64,000 nucleotides of DNA from contig NZ_JAJKFQ010000002.1 in assembly GCF_020966635.1 (NCBI RefSeq), forward strand, positions 372,001-436,000, read 5' to 3'. Of the stretch, positions 17,020 to 27,063 are shown piece after piece. Origin of the DNA: Stieleria sp. JC731 (GTDB taxonomy: Bacteria; Planctomycetota; Planctomycetia; Pirellulales; Pirellulaceae). A program made the position numbers and the translations under genes. The notes under the pieces were generated by a model that saw only the letters and a list, made by a program, of their open reading frames with translations, made no database searches and was not told where the DNA came from. How positions within the stretch are numbered: position 1 is the stretch's first letter; every line of letters starts with the position of its first letter.

Positions 17020-19544
17020 ACAAGCCGACCAACAACAATCGCGCTAAATCGATCATCGCGATCGGCGCCTCCGCTGGCGGTCTTCGCTCACTGGAGGCCC
17101 TGTTTGACCGACTGGATGCCGACACTGGCTGCGCGATCGTTGTCGTTGTCCATTTATCTCCAGGCTTTAAAAGCTTGATGGATGAGATTTTAGCCAGGCA
17201 CACCGACACGCCCATCGTCAACATTGCTGACGGGATGCCTGTCGAGCCAAACACGATCTATTTAAACAACGCTGCCAAGGAAACACGGATCGAACAAAGT
17301 CACTTTGTGCTAAGTGACGCCGACACCGAAAAAGTCCCCAAACCCATCGACCATTTCTTTAGCTCTGCGGCGCAAGTTTACGGAAAGCATTGCATTGGCG
17401 TCATCTTGTCAGGAACCGGATCCGACGGTTCGATCGGAGTGCAAAAAATCAGCGCCGCGGGTGGCGTGACAGTTGTCGAATCACCCGAGTCAGCGGAATT
17501 CAACGGTATGCCCACGAATGCGTTGTCGACCGGCGAAGTCGATTTCTCGCTGCCGCGGGAACAGATCCCTGAACTCTTGATGAGATTTGCCCGTGATCCC
17601 GATTCCATCCACGAAAGTGAACCGGAGGTCGAATCTCATCCACATTCCGATATGGAAACCATTTTTTCGATGTTGTGCGAACGCCACGGGATTGATTTTG
17701 CGGACTACAAATCCGGAACGATCGACCGACGCATCAGTCGCCGCCTGATTAGCAATGGTGTCGAATCGCTTGCTGACTACGCAAAGACGATTCAAGACAA
17801 CCCAGAGGAATTGGACGCACTGTATTTTGATCTGCTAATCGGCGTGACCAAGTTCTTTCGCGACGAAGAGGCATTCTCCGTCCTGGAACATGAACTGACA
17901 GAACAGATCAAAAAGTATGACGAACATAAAGAGTTGCGCATCTGGGTGGCAGGCTGTGCCACCGGCGAAGAGGCATACAGTGTCGCGATGGTCGTGACCG
18001 AAGCGTTTGAAGCGGTCGGTCGTAACCCCAAGTTCAAAATCCTCGCGACCGACATCCACGATCGCGCATTGAAATTCGCGGCCAAAGGGGTTTATCCGCA
18101 AGAAGCGATCAACCATCTTCGCCCTGAACAGCAAGAACGTTTCTTCAACAAGGTCGACTCGGATCTCAGGTGCATTGACACCCACCTCCGCAGGCATGTT
18201 ATCTTCACGCGGCACGATGTCATCAAAGACCCGCCGTTCTCAAAAATTGACCTGATCGCTTGCCGCAACATGTTGATCTATCTGGAGAAAGATGCTCAAC
18301 AATCGGTGTTCCAATCGTTCCACTTCGCCTTGGAGTCCGGCGGCATTTTGATGCTCGGTCCGAGCGAAGTTCCTAGCTCACTCGAATCTGAATTTCAAAC
18401 GATTGACCCGACGTGGCGGCTGTATCGCAAGCTTGGCAACCTGCCGAGGTTCCTCCCTGCTCAACTGAAAAACTACCCCGGCAAAAAAGTCTTCTCCTCT
18501 CGATTGATCGAACTGGTCAACCGAAGCACGTCCGGACAAACAAGTTTCAGCACTCTGTTGGATGCCTACGATTCGCTGCTTGGTGTTTACGTCAACAGTG
18601 GTCTTTTGGTCGACGAAAGCCGAAACGTCATTCATGTCTTTGGCGATGCCCATCATTATCTCCGTTCCTATAAGGGGCGACCGAGCGGAAGGGTTAGCCA
18701 ACTGTTGCCTGATGGCGTCCGAGGCAGCATCGGCGCCGCAATGGTTCGGGCAGCCGAGTCCGGCAAGCAAATCTTGCTACGCGAATTGAGCTTTCCTCAA
18801 AAGAACGGCGACCCAGAAAATGTCGACGTTATCATCCGCGCGATTCCCAAGACTCCAAATAGCAACCTGTTCCTTTGGTTCATCGAGTTCGTCGAAGGCG
18901 GCGAGCATACACATCCCGGATTTGAAGAACTGCTGCCCTCCCGCACCGGTGTGGAACACGACGCACTGCGTTCAGAACTTGAATACACCAAGGAAACGTT
19001 GAACGCGACGATCGAGGAATTGGAAGCCAGCAATGAACAGCTGCAGTCAACCAACCAAGAATTGATCGCCAGCAATGAAGAATTGCAGTCAACCAACGAA
19101 GAACTACAGAGCGTCAACGAGGAACTTTACTCGGTCAATTCGGAAAACCAGCGTCAGATCACCCAACTGCAGGTCGTCACCGATGACTTGAACAACCTGC
19201 TGGGCCTATCGGATATCGGTACGATTTTCCTGGACCAGGATCTCTGCATTAGAAAGTTCACGCCGTTGGCGACGAAGTACTTCCGATTGATGAGCCACGA
19301 TATCGGACGCCCAATCGACAACTTTACCCATTCACTTCCAATCCCTGACTTAGGGAAACTAATGATGTCGGTCCGCGACACCGGAGAGGCAGTCGTTCGG
19401 AAGTTTAATGACAGAGACAACAATCAGGTCATTTTAAAATTGATGGTCTACGAAACGTCGGCCAAACAACGAGGTGTCTTGATCAACATCATTGACACCA
19501 GTGCGTTCGAAGCCAGCGAACAGCAGCCTGATGAATCTGATTGA
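17016..19544 (+). CDS. CheB-CheR-PAS protein without kinase
   Basis: An 842-residue paralogue of the two CheB-CheR kinases that ends after the PAS domain. CheB domain: Ser19 (AIGASAGG), His46 (VHLSPGF) and SGTGSDG. CheR: VAGCATGEEAYS and IACRNMLIYLE. The coiled coil has repeated NEELQS heptads, followed by a PAS-like domain (GTIFLDQDLCIRKFTP) and a short tail. There is no HisKA or HATPase, so it cannot itself phosphorylate. It starts on the ATGA overlap with the upstream kinase gene and overlaps the cardiolipin synthase gene by 14 bp. It may form a complex with the kinase through the shared coiled coil and PAS domains (inferred). Confidence 0.92.
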   Translation: MNKPTNNNRAKSIIAIGASAGGLRSLEALFDRLDADTGCAIVVVVHLSPGFKSLMDEILARHTDTPIVNIADGMPVEPNTIYLNNAAKETRIEQSHFVLSDADTEKVPKPIDHFFSSAAQVYGKHCIGVILSGTGSDGSIGVQKISAAGGVTVVESPESAEFNGMPTNALSTGEVDFSLPREQIPELLMRFARDPDSIHESEPEVESHPHSDMETIFSMLCERHGIDFADYKSGTIDRRISRRLISNGVESLADYAKTIQDNPEELDALYFDLLIGVTKFFRDEEAFSVLEHELTEQIKKYDEHKELRIWVAGCATGEEAYSVAMVVTEAFEAVGRNPKFKILATDIHDRALKFAAKGVYPQEAINHLRPEQQERFFNKVDSDLRCIDTHLRRHVIFTRHDVIKDPPFSKIDLIACRNMLIYLEKDAQQSVFQSFHFALESGGILMLGPSEVPSSLESEFQTIDPTWRLYRKLGNLPRFLPAQLKNYPGKKVFSSRLIELVNRSTSGQTSFSTLLDAYDSLLGVYVNSGLLVDESRNVIHVFGDAHHYLRSYKGRPSGRVSQLLPDGVRGSIGAAMVRAAESGKQILLRELSFPQKNGDPENVDVIIRAIPKTPNSNLFLWFIEFVEGGEHTHPGFEELLPSRTGVEHDALRSELEYTKETLNATIEELEASNEQLQSTNQELIASNEELQSTNEELQSVNEELYSVNSENQRQITQLQVVTDDLNNLLGLSDIGTIFLDQDLCIRKFTPLATKYFRLMSHDIGRPIDNFTHSLPIPDLGKLMMSVRDTGEAVVRKFNDRDNNQVILKLMVYETSAKQRGVLINIIDTSAFEASEQQPDESD

Positions 19545-21051
19545 TTTCTTCGCATCGCTATCGTGGACAACGGTCACTTCGGTACTGTTTGTCGGAATCG
19601 AAATGATCGCGATCGCATCCGCGGTCCATGCGATCTGGTATGTCCGATCCACTCAAGCCGCGATCGCTTGGGTCGTCGGCTTGATCTCGTTACCGATGGT
19701 CAGCATCCCGCTCTACTGGGTCTTTGGCAGGTACAGATTCCAAGGCTACCGTGAATCGATCCGTGAGGTCGGACTCAAACACAAACGAAGTGTCGCCGCA
19801 ATCAATCATGAGCTTCGCACTGCACCCGGTGCCCGCTCGACCGACCAGCGAACACCCCTTGAAGCTTTAGCGGACGTTCTCGACACACCGATCGCCGAAG
19901 GCACCGATGCGGAACTTTTGATTAACGGTAAAGCCTTTTATGAAGGGCTGGTCGAACAGGTCCGATCTGCAAAACGCTACGTCTATCTCGAGTTTTATAT
20001 CATCCGAGATGACGAGATCGGTCGCCAATTGGCCGACGCGATGATCGACCGTGTCCAGCGTGGCGTAACCGTTCGCTTGCTTTACGACAACATCGGCAGC
20101 ATCGGACTTTCCCGTCGATACATCCAACGTCTGACCGATGCGGGTGTCGTGGTTCATCCGTTCGATACGCAGACGATGCTGAGCACACGATTCCAAATCA
20201 ACTTTCGCAACCACCGAAAGATTGTGGTGATCGATGGACACACATCGATTGTCGGTGGTTTCAATGTCGGAAACGAGTACACCGGCAACGCCGGATGGAC
20301 CGACCATTGGCGCGACACCGCTGTGCTGCTCCGCGGCCCGATCACTCGAAAGGTCCAAGCGGTGTTCGCAGGTGATTACTACTGGGCGGTTCGCCAGGAC
20401 CTTCCAGAAGCCCACTGGAAACCGACCAAACCTGTTGAAGCTGCGCCCGATCCCCCCGCCCCCGATCACTCAGCGACACCACAGGCCGGTGTAACTTCAC
20501 CACAAGCCCGTGCAGCGATCTGTGCGACCGGACCGGCGGATGATCACCCCAGGGCGACGATGATGTTCTCCACGCTCGCCTCGTCCGCACGCGAGCGACT
20601 ATGGATCACGACACCGTACCTGGTCCCGGATGAAACGACTCTGGTCAGTCTGCTGATGGCAAGGGCACGCGGTGTCGATGTCCGAATCTTGATTCCCTCG
20701 ATCGCCGATCACTACAGCGTCTTTTTCGCGGGCTTTTACTACGAACGTGAACTGCTTGATGCTGGCATCCGTGTCGGCCGTTACCGCGAAGGGCTAATGC
20801 ACCAAAAGTGCTGGCTGGTTGATAATCAGCTGGCAGTCGTCGGTTCGACCAATTTCGACAATCGCTCGCTGCACTTAAATTTCGAGATCATGGCAGCGGT
20901 CGAGGACAGGGCATTCGTTTCCGAAGTCGAAAAGATGCTTGCCGAAGACTTCGCAGATGCAACATGGGCCGAACCGACCGATCCGGCAAGTCATCCCTGG
21001 CGCACGCGCATCGGACGGGTCGTGGCCCGGCTGTTTAGCCCGATCCTCTGA
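19531..21051 (+). CDS. cls: cardiolipin synthase, phospholipase D family
   Basis: Makes cardiolipin from phosphatidylglycerol at the inner membrane. Two N-terminal membrane segments are followed by two HKD motifs: NHRKIVVIDGHTSIVGG and MHQKCWLVDNQLAVVGSTNFDNRS. The second is spaced from the first by a proline-rich variable segment. The frame is open to 19492, but the ATG at 19531 (MNLIDFFASL) starts just before the first membrane helix and gives 506 residues, close to family size. It overlaps the CheB-CheR-PAS gene by 14 bp, so both are likely on one mRNA, an unexpected pairing of signalling and lipid synthesis. A bidirectional terminator follows. Confidence 0.93.
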   Translation: MNLIDFFASLSWTTVTSVLFVGIEMIAIASAVHAIWYVRSTQAAIAWVVGLISLPMVSIPLYWVFGRYRFQGYRESIREVGLKHKRSVAAINHELRTAPGARSTDQRTPLEALADVLDTPIAEGTDAELLINGKAFYEGLVEQVRSAKRYVYLEFYIIRDDEIGRQLADAMIDRVQRGVTVRLLYDNIGSIGLSRRYIQRLTDAGVVVHPFDTQTMLSTRFQINFRNHRKIVVIDGHTSIVGGFNVGNEYTGNAGWTDHWRDTAVLLRGPITRKVQAVFAGDYYWAVRQDLPEAHWKPTKPVEAAPDPPAPDHSATPQAGVTSPQARAAICATGPADDHPRATMMFSTLASSARERLWITTPYLVPDETTLVSLLMARARGVDVRILIPSIADHYSVFFAGFYYERELLDAGIRVGRYREGLMHQKCWLVDNQLAVVGSTNFDNRSLHLNFEIMAAVEDRAFVSEVEKMLAEDFADATWAEPTDPASHPWRTRIGRVVARLFSPIL

Positions 21052-21121
21052 TCACAGAAGCATCGTGTTGATCAACCAGTGTCGATCTACCCAGCCAGAA
21101 TGCCAGCAGGTGCGCAAATAA

Positions 21122-21152
21122 AAACGGCCGAGTGATCTGCACCCGGCCGTTT
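21122..21152. terminator. bidirectional terminator between cls and the metalloprotease gene
   Basis: A perfect 9-bp stem aaacggccg (21122-21130) with cggccgttt (21144-21152), loop of 13. It has A bases on one side and T bases on the other, between two convergent genes. This is a good candidate for ending transcription from both sides. Confidence 0.75.
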
Positions 21153-21185
21153 CATCAATTCGTTGCTAGACGGTTCGCTTGCGAA

Positions 21186-24164
21186 TTATTCTGCCGGCGT
21201 TTCGCCCAGGATCAGGATTCGCCCAGCCGATGCCGGCGAAGCAGATTGATAGGTGAAACCAGCCTTCAATGCTTGACTGATTCGCATCGCCGTTTCACTG
21301 AGGTGAGCACGCGAGTACGCGTCCATCTTCTTCTCACAGGTCTTCAACCGTTCTTCGATCTCTGACTGCAAGTCGATCAGTTCGATGCGAGCCAAATCGG
21401 TAATCGGCTTGTAAGCTGCGGTGTTGTCGTTCTTTTCCAACAGCAAGTCGATCAATCGCTGAACGTGTTCCTTCTGCAAGTTACGTCGCAGCGACGAGAT
21501 CATCGGTTCGCGATTGTTGCGTCCTTCGGGGCACTCGCTGCCGATTTCAGTCCAGGCCGCTTTGCTGATCGTGTCCAGCAATTCTGGCAACGTCAACGCA
21601 TCGGTTTCCACGGGCAAACGCAGCTCGTTGTCATAGACACGACGAAGGGTTGTGGGGCTCATCAGCCATGTCAGCGCTGAAGACTGCATGCCCAGAACGC
21701 GATCGTGAACCGGCCAAGTGGCTTCGCCGCTGGAACCGAAATGTCCGCTCCCGTCGAGCCAACGTTCAGAGGTCATTCGTTCGAGCAACTTTGGCGTCAG
21801 GCCAAACGCTTCGTCCTTGAATGTGTTTTCGATCACGAAATTCAATGCCGCGCGTTGCTGCTCGGCAGGCACGACTTGGATTGGCGATCGGTCGCCGGGA
21901 TCACCCTTCTTGTCACGATTGACAAACGCACCGCCGATCCAGTTGGACATCATGCTGGCTGCACGAGTTTGCAACGAAAGTGTTAGTTCGTAACCGCGTC
22001 GAGCCTTGGCCCACGGATCACCGTCTTTGACGAACTTTTCCAGGATGCGTGTGCGATACAGCTTGACCAACCGCATTTGTTCCTGAGCGTAGTCGAGCGG
22101 ATCTTTGGCAAAGTCATAACGACGGGCCAAGGGGTCAGGACCGCTGGTGTCTTCGTCGGTCGCGTACTGCAACTCGGGTTCGACACAACGCTTCAGAATC
22201 TCAGGAAGCTTTTTGTCATCGAACGAGTAGCCGTATTCGATCGCCCAGTAGTCATAGGGACCGATGTCGATCATCGCGTAGTCACCTTGGACCGAACCGC
22301 TTTCATAACGGAAGTTGATCGGCGTGTAGTCCATCACTGACGCGGTGAAAGTCTTCTTTCCTTTGACGTCTTCGCTGTTGATTTCGTCCAAAGTGAACAG
22401 CGAAGAACCTTTGAAGTTGTGACGCAGACCGAGCGTGTGTCCGACTTCGTGTGCGACCAGGTCAGCCAAGAGTGGACCGATGAACCAATCGGGCATGCCG
22501 TCGAGCATGTCAGAATCGTCTTCGGGTTCATCTTTCTTTTCCTCTTTGTCGCTTTCGGCGGTCTTGTCTTCAGCGTCGTCTTCTTTGACTTCGTCTTTCT
22601 TCTCGTCGTCCTTTTTAGCTTCCGCCTTGTCGTCTTCCTTTTCGGCGTCTTCTGAATCTTCTTTGGCTTCTTCCTTGTCGTCCTTCTTGTCCTCGTCGAC
22701 AGCTGGCTTTTCATCCAGCATCGCGAGTGCCCAATCCATACGGGCGATCGCGAGATCCAACGAACGAGCACCGGCGGCCATGCATAGGCCGTTCTTTTGG
22801 CTGATGTGGCCGATAAGCCCGTCGTATTCGTCGTCACCGATCATCGAAGCGTCTGCCGAAGCCAACGCGTATCCGGCGTATGGCAAACGAGCTTGCTTGG
22901 CGATTTTTTCACGAACCTGAGCAACGTTCGAGGGCGAGATCATACGAACACGTGGATCCCACGAAGGGTGATCGGCAAGCCAAGCCAAGGTTTCGGGGCT
23001 TGCCCCTTCCATCGCCAGCTTGGGCATCAAGTCGTCATAGTTGAAATTGAAGTGACGGATCCAGCCGTCGGTCAAAATGATGTCCGCGTCTAGGATTTCG
23101 CCCGTCATCGGGTGAACTCGACTAGGACCGATGGCCGTACCGATATCGTTGTTCAACCAGCGAACAAAGTTGTAGCGAATGTCCTCGGGATCTTTTTCCA
23201 TGTGAGATCCGCTTTCGGCATCCTGATAGCGAACTTCGATCGCGTCGACGATGCCGACCTTTTCGAACGCCTTGTTCCAATAGTCGATACCGGCTTTGAT
23301 CCAGCGTCGATAACGAACCGGCGTGGTGTGTTCGACATAGAAAATGATTGGATCCTTCGGCGGGCTCAGTTTCAGCTTGGGATCGCGCTTTTGCAAATTC
23401 CAACGGTTGATATAGCGGATGCGTGTCTCGTCGTCGGTGTATTTGCTGAGGTCGGTATAGGTGGTGGTGAAATAGCCAATTCGCTGATCTGCGGTGCGAG
23501 GTTTGAACCCACTGCTGGGGCTAGGAACTTCGCTAAAGCTGTAGTGCAGTGTTTGGAAACGGTTCGACGCACCGACGATTTCGACGGCGACCTCGACGTT
23601 CGATGGAAACACTTTGACCGATTCGATTGACGTGATCCGCGAGTTCGAAACGCGAACGCTGCGGCCGAAAAAGGTTCCAGCGTTGTTGACCAGCAACGAA
23701 TCCAGGTCGATCACCGGACCGCCGGTGGGGCCTTTGGCAAGAATCGGGATATCCAGCAGCACTTGATCGGTGAACAAGCGTTTGACGGATGCTTTCGATT
23801 CGGCGTCACCTGTGGCGCGGATCGACAGGTTGGGTGCGATCAAAGCGAGACGATTGTTGTACTCTCGCCATTTAACGACCAAGTCACCCGATTGAAGCCC
23901 CGCATACGTATCACCGCTGCTTAGCGTCAGCGCGATAAAGTAGCTTTTGGAGGCGAAATTCTTGGGCAATTCGGCCAGCAGCTGAGCGTCTTTTTGCCGT
24001 TGCCAAACGTTGAAGAACCCTTTGCGGTTCTGTTGATCCGACACGGCGACGGCTTCGTACTCTTCAGAAACCTTGTCAAACGGTGGCAGGTCGGCTGCGC
24101 CGGCGCGTTCGATCGCGCCGACTGAAGAAAACAGCACAGCGATTGCAGCAACGCAGTTTTTCAT
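21186..24164 (-). CDS. secreted zinc-dependent metalloprotease with charged insert
   Basis: A 992-residue protein with an N-terminal signal peptide (MKNCVAAIAVLFSS...GAIERAGAA). It has the extended zinc motif HEVGHTLGLRH (His572, Glu573, His576, His582), as in the metzincin-like group annotated as DUF5117/DUF4953 zinc-dependent proteases. The N-terminal half (about 60-340) is probably the DUF5117 region. Just before the zinc helix lies a stretch of about 70 residues (485-553) made almost only of Lys, Glu, Asp and Ala. This is far outside normal family composition and probably disordered. Probably periplasmic or secreted; substrate unknown. The gene stands alone, convergent with cls and divergent from glyA. 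Confidence 0.9.
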   Translation of the reverse strand: MKNCVAAIAVLFSSVGAIERAGAADLPPFDKVSEEYEAVAVSDQQNRKGFFNVWQRQKDAQLLAELPKNFASKSYFIALTLSSGDTYAGLQSGDLVVKWREYNNRLALIAPNLSIRATGDAESKASVKRLFTDQVLLDIPILAKGPTGGPVIDLDSLLVNNAGTFFGRSVRVSNSRITSIESVKVFPSNVEVAVEIVGASNRFQTLHYSFSEVPSPSSGFKPRTADQRIGYFTTTYTDLSKYTDDETRIRYINRWNLQKRDPKLKLSPPKDPIIFYVEHTTPVRYRRWIKAGIDYWNKAFEKVGIVDAIEVRYQDAESGSHMEKDPEDIRYNFVRWLNNDIGTAIGPSRVHPMTGEILDADIILTDGWIRHFNFNYDDLMPKLAMEGASPETLAWLADHPSWDPRVRMISPSNVAQVREKIAKQARLPYAGYALASADASMIGDDEYDGLIGHISQKNGLCMAAGARSLDLAIARMDWALAMLDEKPAVDEDKKDDKEEAKEDSEDAEKEDDKAEAKKDDEKKDEVKEDDAEDKTAESDKEEKKDEPEDDSDMLDGMPDWFIGPLLADLVAHEVGHTLGLRHNFKGSSLFTLDEINSEDVKGKKTFTASVMDYTPINFRYESGSVQGDYAMIDIGPYDYWAIEYGYSFDDKKLPEILKRCVEPELQYATDEDTSGPDPLARRYDFAKDPLDYAQEQMRLVKLYRTRILEKFVKDGDPWAKARRGYELTLSLQTRAASMMSNWIGGAFVNRDKKGDPGDRSPIQVVPAEQQRAALNFVIENTFKDEAFGLTPKLLERMTSERWLDGSGHFGSSGEATWPVHDRVLGMQSSALTWLMSPTTLRRVYDNELRLPVETDALTLPELLDTISKAAWTEIGSECPEGRNNREPMISSLRRNLQKEHVQRLIDLLLEKNDNTAAYKPITDLARIELIDLQSEIEERLKTCEKKMDAYSRAHLSETAMRISQALKAGFTYQSASPASAGRILILGETPAE

Positions 24165-24822
24165 TCGAGAAACTCGAGAATCGGGTAGAAACGGTAACGA
24201 TGGAAGCGTAGGTCACGCTTTACGTCCAATGGCGGCCATCCCCAGCGCTCTGGCAAGCCAGTTTTCGCATTAGCCAGCATTAAATGAAGCCAGCACAAGC
24301 GTCTGCCAGTTAGCCCCTGGTGAATCAGCAAAGTAAATTGGCAAGACACGCCAACATTCGCTCGGGCGTCCGCCCGCCGGTGCCTAACCGGCATAAACGT
24401 CCAATTTCAATTGATTAATTGTATCCTCACATTTGGCGTGATGTGGACTTTTTAACAAACCTTCGAAAGCCAGCTTTTGCTCTCGGGGCGATCGAGACCA
24501 CTCGATTTCGATCACGGGTAAAGATCAGCCTTTGTCAGCTTTCACAGTGACCGATCCATACCACCCATCTTTCTGTATCGCTGACCGTTTGGGCGTGAAA
24601 GAAGACGCCACGGAAGAAGATGCCTGGACCGGACCGTGCGTCGTTCTTTCTGGAAGTCGCGACAGCCTTCTTTAGGCCGAACGCCCACCGTCTGTCGCAA
24701 TCCAGCCGCCGGATGGCCGCAGTTGCTTGGCTGCAAGGATTGACGGTTTTTCGTTCGGCATCAACAATCGGTGCTTCGCGCGACTACCCCGCCGATAATT
24801 CCCCTTTAAACAAACTTGGCAA
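24165..24822. other. 658-bp divergent promoter region, no gene seen
   Basis: Lies between the start of the metalloprotease (minus) and glyA (plus). Two small inverted repeats, cgggcg-tc-cgcccg and gccggt-gccta-accggc (24376-24392), are near the middle. I looked for a glycine or tetrahydrofolate riboswitch before glyA and saw no convincing conserved core. Confidence 0.45.
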
Positions 24823-26082
24823 ATGAATCTGCTTCAGCAACAAGACCCCCAGATTTGGGACGCAATCCAAGACGAAGCCCGTCGCCAACGCGAAGGTTTG
24901 GAACTGATCGCCAGCGAAAACTACACCAGCTACGCCGTCATGCAGGCAGCCGGTAGCGTGCTGACGAACAAATACGCCGAAGGCTATCCGGGCCGACGCT
25001 ACTACGGCGGCTGCGAATATGTTGACGTGATCGAGCAGCTGGCGATCGACCGAGCCAAGGAATTGTTTGGGGCCGAGGTGGCAAATGTTCAGCCTCATAG
25101 CGGGTCACAAGCCAACGCCGCCGTCTATCTGTCTTGCCTGAAGCCCGGCGATACCGTCCTCGGTTTGGACCTCGCCCAAGGGGGACACCTCACACACGGC
25201 ATGAAGTTGAACATCAGCGGCCAGCTGTACAACTTTATCTCCTACGGGGTCACCAAAGACACTCACCGGCTGGACTTCGACCAAATCGCTTCGCTGGCTC
25301 GTGAGCACAAGCCGAAGCTGATCGTCGCTGGCGCAAGCGCGTACCCCCGCGAAATCCCACACGACAAGTTTGCCGAAATCGCAAACGAAGTCGGTGCCAA
25401 ACTGATGGTCGACATGGCCCACTATGCGGGCTTGGTCGCTGCAAAGCTGCACAACTCGCCCGTTCCCGTTGCTGACTACGTCACCACGACGACCCACAAG
25501 ACGCTTCGCGGCCCACGCGGCGGGATGATCTTGTGCAAAGAAGAACACGCCAAGCTGATCAACCGCAATGTGTTCCCAGGAACGCAAGGTGGCCCATTGA
25601 TGCATGTGATCGCTGGCAAAGCCGTCTGCTTCGGCGAAGCTTTGACCGACGATTACAAAGCCTACGCGCAACAGGTCATCGACAACGCGAAAGTTTTGGC
25701 CGAAACACTTTCTGCTGCCGGACTACCGCTGGTCAGTGGTGGCACCGACAATCACCTGATGCTGGTCGATGTGACCGCGTTGGGCCTCGGCGGAAAAGCG
25801 GCCGAATCGATCCTGGACGAGTGTGGCATCACCGTCAACATGAACATGATCCCGTTTGACACTCGCAAACCGATGGACCCATCGGGTATCCGAATCGGGA
25901 CCCCGGCCCTGACATCTCGTGGTATGGGAACCGACGAAATGAAACGCGTCGGCAACTGGATCCACAGCGCGTTGTCGTCGCCCGAAGATAGCGAAGCCCA
26001 TGCTCGCATCCGCAGCGAAATCAACACGATGTGCGAAAGCTTCCCAGTTCCCGCCGACCGTGGTGCCGCTTGCGAAGCCTAG
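24823..26082 (+). CDS. glyA: serine hydroxymethyltransferase
   Basis: Pyridoxal-phosphate enzyme that converts serine and tetrahydrofolate to glycine and methylene-tetrahydrofolate. The 419-residue protein has [10 protein letters not shown] near the N terminus, [14 protein letters not shown], and the cofactor lysine in [13 protein letters not shown]. Length is typical. It stands as a single-gene unit with a long 5' region, followed by two stem-loops. Identification is certain. Confidence 0.97.
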   Translation: MNLLQQQDPQIWDAIQDEARRQREGLELIASENYTSYAVMQAAGSVLTNKYAEGYPGRRYYGGCEYVDVIEQLAIDRAKELFGAEVANVQPHSGSQANAAVYLSCLKPGDTVLGLDLAQGGHLTHGMKLNISGQLYNFISYGVTKDTHRLDFDQIASLAREHKPKLIVAGASAYPREIPHDKFAEIANEVGAKLMVDMAHYAGLVAAKLHNSPVPVADYVTTTTHKTLRGPRGGMILCKEEHAKLINRNVFPGTQGGPLMHVIAGKAVCFGEALTDDYKAYAQQVIDNAKVLAETLSAAGLPLVSGGTDNHLMLVDVTALGLGGKAAESILDECGITVNMNMIPFDTRKPMDPSGIRIGTPALTSRGMGTDEMKRVGNWIHSALSSPEDSEAHARIRSEINTMCESFPVPADRGAACEA

Positions 26083-26108
26083 TCTGACCGCAAGGCTTCG
26101 CTGACAAT

Positions 26109-26227
26109 GATGAAGTCAACCGCATTCGCTGCGGTGCTGACTTCATCGAACGGGACGATCGCGCTACGGACCTTCGGCGCATCGTCCAGACCGAAACACT
26201 GGCGATCGGTCATCCTCGCCAGTGTTT
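26109..26227 (+). terminator. two stem-loops after glyA
   Basis: First stem: gatgaagtca (26109-26118) with tgacttcatc (26138-26147), with inner accgca/tgcggt, one long hairpin. Second stem: aaacactggcga (26194-26205) with tcgccagtgttt (26216-26227), 12 bp and perfect, loop of 10. Neither has a long T run on the plus strand. They probably end or protect the glyA mRNA. Confidence 0.6.
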
Positions 26228-26329
26228 AACGACCGCGTTTTAAATCGGCGATGCCCGCCGAATGAGAACCCGGCCGAACGATCTGTGTAGATCTTTGCCA
26301 ATCAATCCCAACGCTCCAGCTCGTCATCC

Positions 26330-26794
26330 ATGTCCCAATCGGAATCAGCCTCAGCCACCACGCATCGAATCTTGATCGCTGACGACAACTTGGCGAACCG
26401 TGAGCTGCTGGAAGCCTATCTTGCGGGAATCGACTGCGAGATCGAAACATCGGTCGATGGCCAAGACACGCTGGACAAAGTCGAATCATTCAACCCCGAC
26501 CTTGTCTTGCTTGATGTGATGATGCCCAAGCTAAGCGGATTCGAAGTCTGCAAGCAGATCAAAGACAACCCGGACACATCGCGAGTGATGATTCTGATGG
26601 TCACCGCACTGAATGAACTCGGTGATGTCGAACGGGCTGTCGCTGCTGGAACCGATGACTTTCTTACAAAGCCGGTTCAGAAGATGCACTTGCTGAAGCG
26701 AGTCGAAAACATGCTGAAACTGAAAGGCGTCAGCGATGAACTAGAACGCTTGCGAAAGTACATTCAAATGATCGAAGACGCTGATCGGAACTGA
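26330..26794 (+). CDS. single-domain response regulator
   Basis: A 154-residue receiver without an output domain. Asp18-Asp19, phospho-acceptor Asp62 in LLDVMMPKLSG, the Thr in MVTAL, and the Lys in FLTKPVQK are present. The C terminus is a short helix (LKLKGVSDELERLRKYIQMIEDADRN). Such receivers act as phosphate carriers or motility regulators. It could receive phosphate from the kinase at 13735, which lacks its own receiver, but the distance is 9 kb and there are other candidates. Confidence 0.92.
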   Translation: MSQSESASATTHRILIADDNLANRELLEAYLAGIDCEIETSVDGQDTLDKVESFNPDLVLLDVMMPKLSGFEVCKQIKDNPDTSRVMILMVTALNELGDVERAVAAGTDDFLTKPVQKMHLLKRVENMLKLKGVSDELERLRKYIQMIEDADRN

Positions 26795-27063
26795 CCCGAC
26801 CGAGCGAATCGCTCAACGTCCCTTCAAATGTGCGACGCGTCTCCGATCGCATCTCCGATCGCTTCGCAGCGTCTCCGTTTGCTTCGCTGCGCCCCCAATG
26901 CGTTTGCCATGAGCCCTACAATGGGTTGGCAGCTGGCGATTTCGGATCTGCCGCATGCGGATCGATTCCGCATCAGCACAAACGTCAGCGACTGCCACGA
27001 TTTGACCTGGCGCCGAACTCAATAGGCGGCACAGTTTTACGATTTGATACGAGGCAAGTTTCG

